Source of the DNA: Rhodobacter sp.
GTDB lineage: Bacteria; Pseudomonadota; Alphaproteobacteria; Rhodobacterales; Rhodobacteraceae
Length of the DNA stretch: 45,366 nt
NCBI GenBank assembly: GCA_027484985.1
Contig: JAIXRW010000014.1
Location: 1 to 45,366, forward strand
Direction of reading: 5' to 3'
Under the pieces are notes generated by a model. The model had not been told where the DNA came from and did not search any database. It was given only the letters and a program-made list of their open reading frames with translations. Positions 10,755 through 19,515 of the stretch are shown in pieces. The translations under genes were made by a program, and so were the position numbers. Each line of letters begins with the position of its first letter. The stretch's first letter is position 1.

Positions 10755-11659
10755 CGGCGCCGCCCGCCACGCGCGCGCTGTCGCAAGCCGAGCTTGGGGC
10801 GCTGCATGCGGTCCAGCTTGGGATGTTGCTGGAGATCGACGCTGCCTGTCGCCAGTTGGGTATCCGTTACCAGTTGGCGGCGGGCACCTTGCTGGGGGCG
10901 GTGCGGCATGGCGGTTTCATCCCGTGGGATGACGATCTGGATATTGCCATGCTGCGCCCCGATTACGAAAGGTTCGTGGCAGAAGCGCCCCGTCTGCTGG
11001 GTGGGCGCTATGTCTTGCAGACCTGTCACAGCGATCCGGCTTTTGCGGCGCTGTTTGCCAAACTTTGGCGGACCGATAGCGCATTTCCCGAAATCGGCGC
11101 GTTCGGGTCGCTTGGTCGTTGCGGGGTCTTTGTCGATATCTTTCCGTTCGACAATGTCGGGCCTGGCCTGGGGTGGGGCCAAAGGTGGGGCCAAGTGTGG
11201 GGCCGGGTTCACCTGCGGGCAATGCTGGCGCTGAAACGGGCGGCGGCGCTGGCGCGTCATGCGCAACGGGGGCGGGTGCGGGCGGACCGGCCTGCCTGGC
11301 AACGGTGGCTGGGGCCGCTGGTCTGGCCTGTTCTGGCCTGCCTGCCCGATCGGGTTTGGCTTGTGCTGCAAGACCGCGTGGCGCGGATGTTCCGCCGCGC
11401 CACCGACGGGCCGGTCGCCTGTCTGGTGCAACTGCCGCTGGATCGGCGCAAAGCGGAACGGCTGGTGCGGCCACGGGCCGAGTTCGTGGTGCTTTCCGCC
11501 CTGCGGTTCGAGGGGCATCTGTTTCCCGTCCCGCAGGACTGGGACAAGACCCTGACGCGGCTTTACGGCGATTACCGCCAATGGCCCCGCATGGAGGACC
11601 GGCACCCCAGCCATCCGCTAAGCGCGTTCCGTCTGCCCGACACGCCAAAGGGGGGGTAG
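10742..11659 (+). CDS. LicD-family phosphotransferase
   Basis: A 305-aa protein with the LicD core: YQLAAGTLLGAVRHGG, then FIPWDDDLDIAMLRPDYERF with the metal-binding DDDLD, and FVDIFPFDNV. LicD proteins transfer phosphocholine (or a similar phospho-alcohol) from a CDP carrier onto surface glycans, which fits the CDP-alcohol-making fusion two genes upstream. A Trp/Gly-rich run GWGQRWGQVWGRV near residue 145 and a hydrophobic segment near 195 could touch the membrane. ATG 10742 overlaps the previous gene by 13 bp; GTG 10751 would give a 4-bp overlap and is equally plausible. There is no transporter or polymerase in the window, so the acceptor glycan is unknown. Confidence 0.88.
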   Translation: MRHVTAPPATRALSQAELGALHAVQLGMLLEIDAACRQLGIRYQLAAGTLLGAVRHGGFIPWDDDLDIAMLRPDYERFVAEAPRLLGGRYVLQTCHSDPAFAALFAKLWRTDSAFPEIGAFGSLGRCGVFVDIFPFDNVGPGLGWGQRWGQVWGRVHLRAMLALKRAAALARHAQRGRVRADRPAWQRWLGPLVWPVLACLPDRVWLVLQDRVARMFRRATDGPVACLVQLPLDRRKAERLVRPRAEFVVLSALRFEGHLFPVPQDWDKTLTRLYGDYRQWPRMEDRHPSHPLSAFRLPDTPKGG

Positions 11660-11742
11660 CAAGGCGCGGTTTCGGCAGGGACGCGGCCCGACAAACCGCA
11701 TCGGACCATGGCTGTGAAACGCAGCCGCGCCGGTTTGGGGGG

Positions 11743-12717
11743 TCAGGGCGCGGATTTCAGCGTGTCGCGCGGCGAAAGGCCATAGCGCAGGCGATACAGT
11801 TCGGAAAAGCGGCCGAAATGGCTAAAGCCCCAGCGCAGGGCAATATCGGTCACGCGGGTTCCCGGTGCGGCGGCCATCAGATCGGCATGGGCGCGGTCGA
11901 GCCGTGCCTCGCGCCAGAAACCCAGTGGCGTGGTGCCGCGATGGTCGCGAAAGGACAGTTGCAAGGCACGCGGCGAAATGCCTGCGGCGCGGGCGATGTC
12001 TTCCAGCGTGATGGGTTGGTCGAGATGGGCTTCGATGAAGTTTTCGGCCAGCCGCAGGTGGCGCGGGCGCGGGGCGGCGCGCAGGCGTGACAGCAGGGCC
12101 TGATGGTCGTGGCGCGCCTCGAGCAGGCCCGACATCAGGGTGCTTTCGATCTGGCGCGACATCAGGCCCTGCCCGATCGGGCTGTGGCCGGCATCCGCTT
12201 CGGCCACCAGCCACATGACCAGACGGCGCAGGGCCGCGCCCGGACCGGTGGCAAGATCGAGCGGACCGTCAAAGGTAAGGGCGCGGTCGGAAGGGCCGCC
12301 CAGCAGGGCCGTCACATGGTCTTGCATCGCCTTGCGCGACACCTGCACCAGCACCTGCCGCGTGCCTTCGGCCCATGTCATTCTGGTGGGCAGATGGGGG
12401 TTCAGGATCGCGGCCCGCTGCGGCGTGGATTGATAGGTGGTCAGGCCATGCGTAATCTCGGCCCCGCCTTCGAGCGGGATTTGCAGCAGGTAAAAGCCCC
12501 CCAGTTCGCCCGGAGCGATCAGGGTTCTGGCGCCGTATTCGATATAATTGATCGAAAGGCGCTGGCCGGGCAGATGGTTGTGGCGTGCATCGAACAGGCT
12601 GCTTTTGCCCAAAGTCTCGAGCCGGTGGGGGCAAAAGACGGCGGCCACACGTTCGCGCGCCTCGTCAAGATCGCGCGAGCGGAACAGCGAATGATCCTTG
12701 AGCAGCGGCACGGCCAT
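11743..12717 (-). CDS. AraC-family transcriptional regulator
   Basis: A 324-aa regulator with an N-terminal cupin-like AraC_binding_2 domain (residues 20-190) and a C-terminal double helix-turn-helix. The latter includes ITLEDIARAAGISPRALQLSFRDHRGTTPLGFWRE and VTDIALRWGFSHFGRFSELYRLRYG, the standard AraC signature. The ATG at 12717 (MAVPLLKDHS) is preferred to one 22 codons upstream. It is divergent from an SDR and flavin monooxygenase pair across about 170 bp, so it probably controls them in response to a small substrate. The ligand is unknown. Confidence 0.9.
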   Translation of the reverse strand: MAVPLLKDHSLFRSRDLDEARERVAAVFCPHRLETLGKSSLFDARHNHLPGQRLSINYIEYGARTLIAPGELGGFYLLQIPLEGGAEITHGLTTYQSTPQRAAILNPHLPTRMTWAEGTRQVLVQVSRKAMQDHVTALLGGPSDRALTFDGPLDLATGPGAALRRLVMWLVAEADAGHSPIGQGLMSRQIESTLMSGLLEARHDHQALLSRLRAAPRPRHLRLAENFIEAHLDQPITLEDIARAAGISPRALQLSFRDHRGTTPLGFWREARLDRAHADLMAAAPGTRVTDIALRWGFSHFGRFSELYRLRYGLSPRDTLKSAP

Positions 12718-12853
12718 CGGACACCCCCGGACTAAGGCGCCCAGACTAGCACGGACTTGGCCAATCCGACCCGCCGGATGCACATTTTCTTTCGTTTTGT
12801 GGATAAAGCCCGCGCGGCGCGGATAGCCCCGTCTGCGCGGCTGGTCACAATTC

Positions 12854-12867
12854 CTTCAAACTTGAAG
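12854..12867. promoter_or_regulatory. Inverted repeat upstream of the SDR gene
   Basis: CTTCAA-AC-TTGAAG, a 6-bp arm dyad, lies 21 bp before the SDR start in the AraC/SDR divergent region. It could be an operator for the AraC regulator. This is symmetry evidence only. Confidence 0.3.
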
Positions 12868-12888
12868 AAAAAACGGGGAGTGACGGGA

Positions 12889-13656
12889 ATGCGCGGACTG
12901 GAGGGGAAAGTGGCCATCGTGCCCGGCGGCTGCACCAAGATCGGGCGGGCGGTGGTGGATGCCTTTGTCGCGGCGGGAACCCGCGTCATGGTGGCCGATA
13001 TCGTTGCGGGCGAGGGATTCGCGGAAGGGGTGGCGTTCGAACGCTGCGACCTGCGCGATGATGCCCAGATTGCCGCGCTGGTAGAGGCCACGAAAGACCG
13101 GTTCGGGCGGATCGATTTTCTGGTCAATGTCGCCTGTTCCTATCTGGACAACGGCGCCGCCTCGAACCGCGCGCAATGGCTGGAAAGCTTTGATGTCAAT
13201 GTCGTCGGATCGGTGATGCTGATGCAGGCGGCCGAGGCGGAACTGGCGCGCAACAAGGGGGCCATCGTCAATTTCGGTTCGATCTCGTCGCGGGTGGCGC
13301 AGACGGGGCGCTGGCTTTATCCGGTGTCGAAGGCGGCGATCCTGCAACTGACCCGCAATCAGGCCATGGACCTTGCGCCCAAGGGGATTCGCGTCAATGC
13401 CGTCAGCCCCGGCTGGACATGGTCGAATATCATGGACCAGTTGACGCAAGGCAACCGCGCCAAGACCGATGCGGTGGCCGCCCCCTTCCATCTGCTTGGC
13501 CGTGTCGCGGACCCCGCCGAGGTGGCCAATGCGGTGCTGTTCCTGTGTTCGGACGAGGCAAGCTTTATCACCGGAACCGATCTTTGCGTGGATGGCGGCT
13601 ATGGCGCGATGGGGCCAGAACAGGCCGTGCCCGCGATACCGCTGCTGATGTCCTGA
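12889..13656 (+). CDS. Short-chain dehydrogenase/reductase (SDR)
   Basis: A 255-aa classical SDR oxidoreductase. The cofactor loop reads VPGGCTKIGRAV rather than the usual TGxxxGIG, so the Thr is replaced by Pro; the NNAG motif is replaced by VNVACS. The catalytic set is kept: Ser in GSISS and Tyr-Lys in YPVSK. The C-terminus FITGTDLCVDGGYG is typical. The start at 12889 has GGGGAG and ACGGGA just upstream. It is followed 62 bp later by a flavin monooxygenase, which suggests a two-step oxidation of an alcohol/ketone substrate under the AraC regulator. The substrate cannot be read from sequence. Confidence 0.92.
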   Translation: MRGLEGKVAIVPGGCTKIGRAVVDAFVAAGTRVMVADIVAGEGFAEGVAFERCDLRDDAQIAALVEATKDRFGRIDFLVNVACSYLDNGAASNRAQWLESFDVNVVGSVMLMQAAEAELARNKGAIVNFGSISSRVAQTGRWLYPVSKAAILQLTRNQAMDLAPKGIRVNAVSPGWTWSNIMDQLTQGNRAKTDAVAAPFHLLGRVADPAEVANAVLFLCSDEASFITGTDLCVDGGYGAMGPEQAVPAIPLLMS

Positions 13657-13718
13657 ACCAGAACGGGCCAAAACCGGCCGATCCGCCGGGCATCCGGCAA
13701 GCCAACGGGGAAAACACC

Positions 13719-15203
13719 ATGAAAGTCGCAATCATCGGGGCCGGTTTCGCCGGTCTGACGACGGCACGCCATTTGCGCGATTTCGGGCATGACGTGACGG
13801 TCTTTGAAAAGGTGCATGATGTGGGCGGGGTCTGGAGCACGACGCGGCTTTACCCCGGTGTCTCGACCCAGAACGGCAAGGATACCTATTGCCTGTCGGA
13901 TTACCCGATGCCCAAGCACTATCCCGAATGGCCCTCGGGGCGGCAGGTGCAGGAATACCTGAACGCCTATGCCGAGGCGTTCGGGCTGAAACCGCTGATC
14001 CGGCTTTCCACCCCCGTCACGCAGGCCCGGCAGGGCGCGGACGGGCGCTGGACAGTCAGCTTTTGCCCGCCTGACGGTCAGGAACGGTCGGACAGCTTTG
14101 ACTTCCTGACCATCTGCAACGGCATCTTTTCGGCCCCTGCGGTGCCCGATTTTGCCGGTGCGGCGGCCTTTCGTGCGGCGGGGGGGTTGATCTGCCATTC
14201 GTCGGAATTTCTGGACCTTGAGGCCGCGCGGGGAAAGCATGTCGTGGTGGTCGGATACGGCAAATCGTCCTGCGATATCGCCGTGGGGCTGGCGGATGCA
14301 GCGGCGTCGATGACGGTCGTGGCGCGCGAGCTGATCTGGAAGATGCCCAAGAAGCTGGCCAATGTGCTGAACTACAAATACCTTTTCCTGACCCGCATGG
14401 GCGAGGGCCTGTTTCCCTATATCACGCTGAAAGGGGTCGAGAAATTCCTGCACGGCATCGGGCGGCCGGTGCGCAATTCGATGCTGGGATCGGTGCAGGC
14501 CGTGATCACGCGGCAGTTGCGGCTGAAGCGGCGCGGCGCCCTGCCGCGCGGATCGTTCGAACGCATCGCGCGGTCAACAGTATCGCTGGTGACGGACGGG
14601 TTCTTTGATCGGGTCGAGGCGGGCCGCATCACCATCAAGCGCGATACGGCCATCGCGGAGCTGCGGGTCGAGGAGGGGCGGCGATATGCCGTGCTGGCCA
14701 CGGGCGAAAGGATACCGGCCGATATTGTGGTTTGCGGCACGGGCTGGCGGCAAGAGGTGCCCTTTCTGGAGCCTGCCTTGCAAGCGCGGATCATGGACGG
14801 GCGGGGCAATTTCCGGCTGTATCGCTGCATCCTGCCGGTGGGGGTGCGGAACCTTGCCTTCAACGGTTACAACTCGTCGTTCTTTTCGCCGCTTTCGGCG
14901 GAAATGGGGGCGCTGTGGATCGCGGCCCATCTGGGAGGTGCGCTGAACCTGCCGTCCGAGGTGGCCCAAGGCGGTGCCACCGACCGGCGACTGGCATGGA
15001 TGGAGGCGCGGACCGAAGGCAAACATGCGCGCGGCACGAATATCATTCCCTTCTCGATGCACCAGATCGACGAATTGCTGGAGGATATGGGCCTGCCCAT
15101 CGGGCCGCTGCAACGGTTCAAGGAATGGCAGTTGCCGGTCAATCCGGGCGATTACGCGCGCGTGGCCAAGGCCTTGCACCGCAGGCTTGCTATGGGGCGA
15201 TAG
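13719..15203 (+). CDS. Flavin-containing monooxygenase (FMO/Baeyer-Villiger-like)
   Basis: A 494-aa FAD/NADPH monooxygenase. The FAD site GAGFAGL is at residues 7-13 with the acidic strand end VTVFEK. The second nucleotide site is VGYGKSSCDIAVG near residue 180. The family fingerprint region GGLICHSSEFLDL precedes it, similar to FxGxxxHSxxY/W of class B monooxygenases. The product could hydroxylate heteroatoms or insert oxygen next to a ketone. The start ATG 13719 is supported by GGGGAAA upstream and the immediate Rossmann strand MKVAIIGAG. It is likely co-transcribed with the SDR before it. Confidence 0.9.
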   Translation: MKVAIIGAGFAGLTTARHLRDFGHDVTVFEKVHDVGGVWSTTRLYPGVSTQNGKDTYCLSDYPMPKHYPEWPSGRQVQEYLNAYAEAFGLKPLIRLSTPVTQARQGADGRWTVSFCPPDGQERSDSFDFLTICNGIFSAPAVPDFAGAAAFRAAGGLICHSSEFLDLEAARGKHVVVVGYGKSSCDIAVGLADAAASMTVVARELIWKMPKKLANVLNYKYLFLTRMGEGLFPYITLKGVEKFLHGIGRPVRNSMLGSVQAVITRQLRLKRRGALPRGSFERIARSTVSLVTDGFFDRVEAGRITIKRDTAIAELRVEEGRRYAVLATGERIPADIVVCGTGWRQEVPFLEPALQARIMDGRGNFRLYRCILPVGVRNLAFNGYNSSFFSPLSAEMGALWIAAHLGGALNLPSEVAQGGATDRRLAWMEARTEGKHARGTNIIPFSMHQIDELLEDMGLPIGPLQRFKEWQLPVNPGDYARVAKALHRRLAMGR

Positions 15204-15214
15204 GCGAAAGGGCG

Positions 15215-15242
15215 AAAGGGCGGGCCGTTGCCCCGCCCCTTG
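15215..15242 (+). terminator. Possible terminator after the monooxygenase gene
   Basis: AAGGGCGGG and CCCGCCCCTT arms around a short loop form a GC-rich hairpin 12 bp after the stop. There is no T-run, so termination is uncertain. Confidence 0.35.
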
Positions 15243-15359
15243 GCCCCGTGATGCGGCGGCGGGGATTGGACCATCTGCGGCGGGCTGTGATACTGATCTG
15301 GCGCAAGGACATCGGCGCCCTGCGGGGGCAGGGTGGCCGCAAGTGGAAAAGGATGCCAG

Positions 15360-16067
15360 ATGACCCAGACCTATCGCTCGGCCCATGTGGAACTGCATTA
15401 TCTTGACCGCGCCGGTTGGTTGCGGGCGGCGGTGCTGGGGGCCAATGACGGCATCGTGTCGGTCGCGTCGCTGATCGTGGGAGTCGCGGCGGCGGGGCCG
15501 GACCGCGCCGCGATTCTGGTCGCGGGGGCGGCGGGGCTGGCGGCGGGGGCCATGTCGATGGCGGCGGGCGAATATGTGTCGGTGTCGTCGCAATCCGATG
15601 TGGAGCGGGCCGATATCGCCCGCGAACGGCAGGCGCTGATCGACACGCCCGAGGCCGAGGAACGCGAGCTTGCCTCGATCTACGAATCGCGCGGCCTGTC
15701 GCCGCAGACGGCGGCGCTGGTGGCGCGGGAACTGACGCAAAAGGACGCGCTGGCCGCGCATGTGCGTGACGAGTTGGGCCTGTCCGAGGTGCATGCCGCC
15801 AATCCGTTGCAGGCGGCCTTTGCGTCAGGGCTGACATTCACGGTGGCGGCGGCGGTGCCGATGGCGGCGGCGGCGCTGGCGCCTGCGGGCGGGATCATTC
15901 CGGCGGTGGTGGGTGCCACCTTGGCCAGTCTGGCGGGGCTGGGTGCTTTGGGCGCGCAGGCCGGGGGGGCGCCGGAGCTGCGGGCCACGTTGCGCGTGCT
16001 GTTCTGGGGCGCGGCCGCCATGGCGATCACGGCGGGCGTGGGGCGGGTTTTCGGCGTGTCGGTCTAG
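15360..16067 (+). CDS. VIT/CCC1-family membrane transporter
   Basis: A 235-aa protein of the vacuolar iron transporter family, which in characterised members exports or sequesters Fe(II)/Mn(II). The first transmembrane motif shows WLRAAVLGANDGIVSVASLIVG with the conserved Asp, followed by AGAMSMAAGEYVSVSSQSD. The cytosolic acidic loop with EREL and LTQKDAL is present, then three C-terminal hydrophobic segments. Together this is the usual five-helix architecture. The ATG 15360 is preferred to one nine codons upstream. Its stop shares the tetranucleotide CTAG with the stop of the convergent MFS gene. Confidence 0.9.
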   Translation: MTQTYRSAHVELHYLDRAGWLRAAVLGANDGIVSVASLIVGVAAAGPDRAAILVAGAAGLAAGAMSMAAGEYVSVSSQSDVERADIARERQALIDTPEAEERELASIYESRGLSPQTAALVARELTQKDALAAHVRDELGLSEVHAANPLQAAFASGLTFTVAAAVPMAAAALAPAGGIIPAVVGATLASLAGLGALGAQAGGAPELRATLRVLFWGAAAMAITAGVGRVFGVSV

Positions 16068-17263
16068 CCTGCGGATGCGCCCGTGTCGGGGCGCAGGCGC
16101 GGTGTTTGCAGCAGGGCCAGTGCCGACAGGGCAAAGACCGCGCCGGCCAGAAAGGTGGCCTCGGCGCCAAGCCTGTCCCACAACAGGCCTGCCAGCGCGC
16201 TGGCCAAAAGCAGCGCAAGGCCGCTGACAAGGTTGAAGGCGCCAAAGGCGGTGCCGCGCAGATCGGGCGGCGCGGTGGCCGCGACCATCGCCGCAAGCAG
16301 GCCCTGCGTCATGCCCATATGCAGGCCCCAGATCGCCACCCCGCCCAGCACCACCGCCCAGTGCGACGAAGCGGCAAGCACCAGATCGGCCAGAACCAGC
16401 AGCACCAGCCCCAGCCCGAGCAGGCGGTGATGGCTGACACGGTCCGACAGCCGCCCCAGCGGATAGGCGGATGCCGCATAGACCACATTCATCGCCACCA
16501 TGACCAAGGGCACGGCCGCAAGCGCGATGCCCGATTGCTGCGCCCGCAGGACAAGAAACGCCTCGCTGAACCGCGCAAGGGTAAAGACGGCGCCGATGGC
16601 CACCACGGCCCAATAGCCGCCCGACAGGCGGCGCAGGTTTTCGCGCGTGATCGGGTTGGTGCGTCTGGTGCCTGTGGGGCTTGCCGGTTCGCGGATGCCA
16701 AAGGCCAGCAGGGCCACCGCCAGCACCGCCGGAATCACCGCGATCCAGAATACCAGCCGAAAGTCATCGGCAAAGGCGAACATCAGCGCAACGGCCAGCA
16801 GCGGGCCGGCAAAGGCCCCCACGGTATCAAGCGACTGGCGCAGCCCGAAGGCGGCACCGCGCAGATGGGGCGGGGCAAGATCGGCCACCAGCGCATCGCG
16901 CGGCGCGCCGCGGATGCCCTTGCCCACGCGGTCGGTCAGGCGGGCAAAGACCACCAGCCCAAGCGTCGAGGCCAGCGCGAAAAGCGGCTTGGTCGCCGCC
17001 CCCAGCCCGTAGCCCAGCAGGGCCAGCCCCTTGCGCCGCCCGATCCAGTCGCTCAGCACGCCGGAAAACACCTTGACGATCAGGGCCGTCGCCTCGGCCG
17101 CGCCTTCGAGCAGGCCGATGGCAAGGGCGCTGCTGCCCAGGGTGGTGACAAGAAACAGCGGCAAGAGGCTGTGGATCATCTCGGACGAGATATCCATCAG
17201 CAGGCTGACAAAGCCCAGAACCCAGATCGCGCGGGGAATGGCAGAGGGTTGGGCCATGGCCAT
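16064..17263 (-). CDS. Major facilitator superfamily transporter
   Basis: A 399-aa integral membrane protein with about 12 predicted hydrophobic segments. The loop after helix 2 carries VFSGVLSDWIGRRKGLALLGYG, an MFS motif A (GxLsDxxGRR-like), and FARLTDRVGKGIRGAPRDALVAD is a second conserved loop. The start is ATG 17263 or 17257 (MAQPSAIPRAIWVLGFVSLLMD); longer frames upstream run into non-membrane, unconserved sequence. Substrate unknown; no regulator is coupled to it. It overlaps the convergent VIT gene by 4 bp. Confidence 0.88.
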   Translation of the reverse strand: MAMAQPSAIPRAIWVLGFVSLLMDISSEMIHSLLPLFLVTTLGSSALAIGLLEGAAEATALIVKVFSGVLSDWIGRRKGLALLGYGLGAATKPLFALASTLGLVVFARLTDRVGKGIRGAPRDALVADLAPPHLRGAAFGLRQSLDTVGAFAGPLLAVALMFAFADDFRLVFWIAVIPAVLAVALLAFGIREPASPTGTRRTNPITRENLRRLSGGYWAVVAIGAVFTLARFSEAFLVLRAQQSGIALAAVPLVMVAMNVVYAASAYPLGRLSDRVSHHRLLGLGLVLLVLADLVLAASSHWAVVLGGVAIWGLHMGMTQGLLAAMVAATAPPDLRGTAFGAFNLVSGLALLLASALAGLLWDRLGAEATFLAGAVFALSALALLQTPRLRPDTGASAG

Positions 17264-17408
17264 CAGACCGCCGCAGTGCCGGCACAGCCAAGGGGAATGC
17301 CATCTGTGCCGTGTCGCATGGATCGCCCGCCTGCCCGCCACGTTGTTCACGCGGCAGGCTAGCAGGGCCTTGGCCGCGCGAACAGGGGCCACAAACCCAT
17401 GGGCGGCG

Positions 17409-17906
17409 TCAGGGTGTTGTCGTGTCGATGGGCAAGGCGGTGGTGGATTTCATCCGTTCCATCGAAAAACTTGATGTCACGTTGCGGCAGGGCAGGCGGC
17501 GGGTCAGGTCAAGGTAAAAGGCGTCATAGGCTGACATGCCGCTGACCACGACCTTGAGCAAATAGTCCACCTCGCCCGCCATGCGGTGGGCTTCGACGAT
17601 TTCGGGGTGGCGGGCGACCACATCGGCAAAGGCGGCGCGCCATTCGGGGGTGTGGTCGGCGGCCTCGATCTCGACAAAGACGGTCAGGCCAAGGCCGATG
17701 GCGGCGGGGTCCACCAGCGCGACGCGGCCGGTGATGACGCCCGCGGCTTCCAGCTTTTGCACCCGCTTCCAGCACGGGGTCTGCGACAGGCCGACACGGT
17801 CGGCCAGTTGCGCCACGGGCAGGGTGGCATCGCGCATCAACTCGGCCAGGATGCGCCGGTCGATCCGGTCAAGCACGAAACGGTCGGACAGGGACGTGTC
17901 GGTCAT
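17409..17906 (-). CDS. Lrp/AsnC-family transcriptional regulator
   Basis: A 165-aa regulator with an N-terminal helix-turn-helix ([47 protein letters not shown]) and a C-terminal RAM ligand-binding domain ([24 protein letters not shown]). Family members bind amino acids. The start ATG overlaps the stop of the short cysA by 4 bp (ATGA), so it belongs to the sulfate-uptake operon and could report cysteine or methionine status to it. That role is inference. Confidence 0.9.
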   Translation of the reverse strand: MTDTSLSDRFVLDRIDRRILAELMRDATLPVAQLADRVGLSQTPCWKRVQKLEAAGVITGRVALVDPAAIGLGLTVFVEIEAADHTPEWRAAFADVVARHPEIVEAHRMAGEVDYLLKVVVSGMSAYDAFYLDLTRRLPCRNVTSSFSMERMKSTTALPIDTTTP

Positions 17907-18622
17907 GAGGTGATGAACTCGCGCACAAAGGCGGTTTTCGGGCGGGCGCGGATGTCTTCGGGCTTGCCCACCTGTTCGATGCGGCCCATCGACATGACGA
18001 CGACCAGATCGGCAAGCTCCATCGCCTCTTCCTGATCATGGGTCACAAAGACCGTGGTCAGGCCGGTGGTGTCGTGGATGTCGCGCAGCCCCTGGCGCAA
18101 TTCGCGCCGCACCTTGGCATCCAGCGCGCCAAAGGGTTCGTCCAGCAGCAGCATGCGCGGTTCGATCGCCAAGGCGCGGGCAAGGGCCACGCGCTGGCGC
18201 TGGCCACCCGAAAGCTGGCTGGGATAGCGGGCGCCGATATCGGGCAGCTTGATCAGGTCGAGCAGTCGCGTGACGCGGCGGGCAATCTCGGCCGCGGGGG
18301 GGCGGGTCTTGCGCGGGCGGGCGCGCAGGCCATAGGCGATGTTGTCAAACACCGTCATATGCCGGAACAGCGCATAGGACTGGAACACAAAGCCCGCGCG
18401 GCGTTCCTGCACCGTCAGGCCGGTCGCATCCGAACCGTCAAACAGCACGCGTCCGGCGGTGGGAAATTCCAGCCCTCCCAGAATACGCAAAAGCGTCGTC
18501 TTGCCCGAACCCGACGGCCCCAGCAACGCCACCAGCGTGCCCGACGGAATGGACAGCGACACGGGGTGCAGCGCGGCGGTGGCGCCGAATTCCTTGGAAA
18601 TCTCTTCGATCTCGATGTTCAT
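17903..18622 (-). CDS. cysA: Sulfate ABC transporter ATPase CysA, short form lacking C-terminal domain
   Basis: ATP-binding subunit of the sulfate/thiosulfate importer. Walker A is GPSGSGKTT, the signature [15 protein letters not shown], Walker [13 protein letters not shown] and the H-loop [10 protein letters not shown]. It is 239 aa, while E. coli CysA is about 365 aa; the protein stops at FVREFITS right after the nucleotide-binding domain, so the TOBE-like regulatory domain is absent. The start at 18622 is supported by GGAG. The truncation is in frame and joined to the lrp gene by a 4-bp overlap, so it looks stable rather than random. Confidence 0.92.
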   Translation of the reverse strand: MNIEIEEISKEFGATAALHPVSLSIPSGTLVALLGPSGSGKTTLLRILGGLEFPTAGRVLFDGSDATGLTVQERRAGFVFQSYALFRHMTVFDNIAYGLRARPRKTRPPAAEIARRVTRLLDLIKLPDIGARYPSQLSGGQRQRVALARALAIEPRMLLLDEPFGALDAKVRRELRQGLRDIHDTTGLTTVFVTHDQEEAMELADLVVVMSMGRIEQVGKPEDIRARPKTAFVREFITS

Positions 18623-18635
18623 CGCGGTCTCCGGG

Positions 18636-19502
18636 TCAGTGGCGGTGATTGGCGGCCAATTGGTCGGCATAGCGCCATTCCAAGGCCGTCTTGAGGGTCA
18701 GGGTCACAAAGGCGAGCAGGGCCAGCAGCGCGGCCATGGTGAAGGCCGCGACCGAAAGATATTCGTTATAGAACATCTCGATCATCAGCGGCATGGTGGT
18801 GGTCTGGCCACGGATCTTGCCCGATACCACGGCCACGGCACCAAATTCGCCCATGGCGCGGGCATTGCACAAAAGCACCCCGTAAAGCAGCGCCCAGCGG
18901 ATGTTGGGCAGGGTCACGGTAAAGAACATCCGCCAGCCCGTGGCGCCAAGGGTCAGGGCGGCCTCTTCCTCGGCGCGGCCCTGTTCCAGCATGACGGGGA
19001 TCAGTTCGCGCGCAACGAAGGGAAAGGTGATGAAGAGCGTGGCCAGCATGATCCCCGGCACGGCAAAGACGATGGGGTAGCCATGGGCCACCAGCCAGGC
19101 ACCCAAGGCCGAATTGGCCCCGAACAGCAGCACGAACATCAGCCCCGCCACCACGGGCGATACCGAAAACGGCAGGTCGATCAGGGTCAGCACCAGCGGC
19201 TTGCCGCGCCAGTCGAATTTGGTGATGGCCCAAGCGGCGGCGATGCCGAAGGCGGCGTTCAGCGGCACGACCACGGCCGCGACAAGCAAGGTCAGGCGGA
19301 TGGCCGAGCGGGCATCGGGTTCGGACAGCGAGGCGATGGCAAGGGCCACGCCATCGCGCAGGGCTTCGGCAAAGACCGCGATCAGCGGGGCAAAGAGCAG
19401 CACCCCCAGCACCGCAAGGCAAAGCACGGTCAGCCCCCAGCGGACCAGCGCGGGTTCGGTCGTCGCGGGGCGCCAGCGCAGGGGCAGGGTGGTTTCGGTC
19501 AT
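18636..19502 (-). CDS. cysW: Sulfate ABC transporter permease CysW
   Basis: A 288-aa inner-membrane permease with six hydrophobic segments and the cytoplasmic EAA loop [24 protein letters not shown] that docks onto Cys[20 protein letters not shown] and [17 protein letters not shown] are typical of CysW. It lies 13 bp after cysT and 13 bp before cysA, so it is in the same operon. With CysT it forms the heterodimeric channel. Confidence 0.95.
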   Translation of the reverse strand: MTETTLPLRWRPATTEPALVRWGLTVLCLAVLGVLLFAPLIAVFAEALRDGVALAIASLSEPDARSAIRLTLLVAAVVVPLNAAFGIAAAWAITKFDWRGKPLVLTLIDLPFSVSPVVAGLMFVLLFGANSALGAWLVAHGYPIVFAVPGIMLATLFITFPFVARELIPVMLEQGRAEEEAALTLGATGWRMFFTVTLPNIRWALLYGVLLCNARAMGEFGAVAVVSGKIRGQTTTMPLMIEMFYNEYLSVAAFTMAALLALLAFVTLTLKTALEWRYADQLAANHRH

Positions 19503-19515
19503 GGCAATTCCCCCG

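Noticed and set aside
11140..11215. Trp/Gly run in LicD as a frameshift or repeat expansion
   Set aside because: The frame continues into normal LicD sequence; the short GTGGGGCCAA-type repeats only make a local WG-rich stretch.
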